Part shown: positions 62,882-64,000 of the stretch, piece by piece
How positions within the stretch are numbered: position 1 is the stretch's first letter
How the letters are laid out: each line of letters starts with the position of its first letter
Source: Acanthopleura granulata
Lineage: Eukaryota; Mollusca; Polyplacophora; Chitonida; Chitonidae
Direction of reading: 5' to 3'
Assembly: GCA_016165875.1 (NCBI GenBank)
Contig: JABBOT010000009.1
Span: 13,582,370 to 13,646,369 of the forward strand
Length of the DNA stretch: 64,000 bases
Notes under the pieces: model-generated
Database searches by the model: none
The model's input: only the letters and a program-made list of their open reading frames with translations
What the model was told of the DNA's origin: nothing
Translations under genes and position numbers: made by a program

Positions 62882-64000
62882 GCTTGTGTCCTGTACATAT
62901 ACGAAAATGAAAAACAAAATGTCTACAGAGATGGTACACCTGTTCCCTCTGAATGCAATAATGTACATACACCAACTAGCTGATTACAGCACAGGTAGCA
63001 AACAAACCCACAAATTAAGGTACACATGATTTCAGATGCTCACTACAACCTGTTAGAGGGGATGCTGTTATAGAAACCACCACTATATGTATATGGAAAT
63101 GTAAATTTGACAAAATTTGAACTTGAAACATGTCTCCAGGGTTGAAAGGACCTGCAAAGAGATACATCTGGTATTCAGCCTTTATATTGTAGTTTCTGAT
63201 CATACATGATATTTCTGGTACAAATGTAGTCTATTTTGATCATTGCTAGAAAAATTTCAGATGTAAAATTTGAAGGTAAACCCAAATCTGTGGCGTTCAA
63301 TGATGACTACAGCTTAAATAGTCACGGATGCAGGCCTACAGTACACCAGAGTAGCACCCGGCAAAATAATCCATCGTAGAAACAAAATTTTAATAAAAAT
63401 ACTGACAAACAGAACTTGAAATATCCTTCAAAAAGTGAAGAATAATTGGTTTGGCTACAGCCAGTAATGTAAGGCTACCTGAGAACCTTCATGCCATACA
63501 CAACAGATTATAACATCTCTGTATGTTGCTGATATTATTTTTTCAGAAAAATATGAAATTTAAAATAAACACCTGATAAATAAAGGTTTCCCACACCTAC
63601 TGAAATACATGCCAAGATGGAAATAAAAATCGAAAAAAAGAGTAAAACATTAAAGACTTAAAATGATTTCACTCTAAACGAAGTGTAACAAATCTGTCTA
63701 AAGCCCATAATTTATTAATATTCCTGCACTATGGAAAGTTATGGGTGTGTACAAAGCAAAACATATTTGTTGGGTACATGGGTTTGATAGTATCTGTCTA
63801 AATATCAACTGACTTGAATACATACATGCTACAAATTGTTACAGAAAATATATACATTACCGGTAAGTATAAATGTGAAAATCTCGAAGTATGCATGGCC
63901 ATTTAATTGTTTACAGGGGTGACAAATAATCATGAGGTGCTGGTTTATGAGATGCTGTGAGATAAAACTAGCCATGGAAAAGTAGATCACCACCTCTGAT

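Larger units (their letters stand above)
60167..64000. other. RSRC2 3' UTR and 3' flank, no further gene recognised
   Basis: No exon of another gene was recognised on either strand. The first part is RSRC2 3' UTR of unknown length. Contents noted: a SINE tail at 61355-61423, candidate poly(A) signals at 61809 and near 62075, and a TA microsatellite at 62857-62881. Frames in this stretch are short and low in complexity. Confidence 0.55.

Overview
This window is nuclear DNA from an animal, most likely a mollusc or another lophotrochozoan. It is AT-rich, its genes have many short exons and kilobase-scale introns, and it carries many copies of a tRNA-headed SINE, several foldback elements and many minisatellites. 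The motif ACATGTA/TACATGT is scattered throughout. Species cannot be fixed from this window. There is no bacterial or viral gene, operon or CRISPR array.

Five protein-coding genes can be rebuilt exon by exon. In each one every intron has GT..AG ends and all exon phases join into one open frame. They are: (1) a TLC-domain membrane protein of the TLCD1/TLCD2 type, minus strand, 4 exons, 281 aa, with a 14.6-kb first intron; (2) a 348-aa WD40 propeller protein, minus strand, 10 exons, which I cannot name; (3) OXSM, the mitochondrial beta-ketoacyl-ACP synthase, plus strand, 4 exons, 440 aa; (4) a short CCDC86 (cyclon/Cgr1-type nucleolar protein), minus strand, 4 exons, 140 aa; (5) RSRC2 (arginine/serine-rich coiled-coil protein 2), plus strand, 9 exons, 527 aa.

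Layout: 1-3.8 kb, 3' flank of the TLCD gene; 3.8-21.1 kb, TLCD gene, whose large intron holds a 56-bp tandem array, several SINEs and a dead LINE lying between DNA-transposon-like terminal inverted repeats; 21.1-26.4 kb, intergenic DNA with two foldback elements and a 22-bp tandem array; 26.4-37.4 kb, WD40 gene; 37.4-38.2 kb, shared start region; 38.2-43.2 kb, OXSM, with a 24-bp minisatellite in intron 3; 43.2-44.9 kb, convergent intergenic region; 44.9-49.7 kb, CCDC86; 49.7-51.0 kb, shared start region; 51.0-60.2 kb, RSRC2; 60.2-64 kb, 3' flank with no gene recognised. Two gene pairs are head-to-head (WD40/OXSM and CCDC86/RSRC2), and OXSM and CCDC86 converge.

The least ordinary signals are in the WD40 gene. 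Its intron 3 is largely a minisatellite whose repeat unit is a copy of the end of exon 3 plus the 5' splice site, giving about ten decoy splice donors. Intron 7 contains a tandem duplication that includes the end of exon 7 and its donor. A third unusual structure is the LINE fragment held between 33-34-bp inverted repeats ending in TTAA. The genes are conserved housekeeping genes and do not form one pathway.
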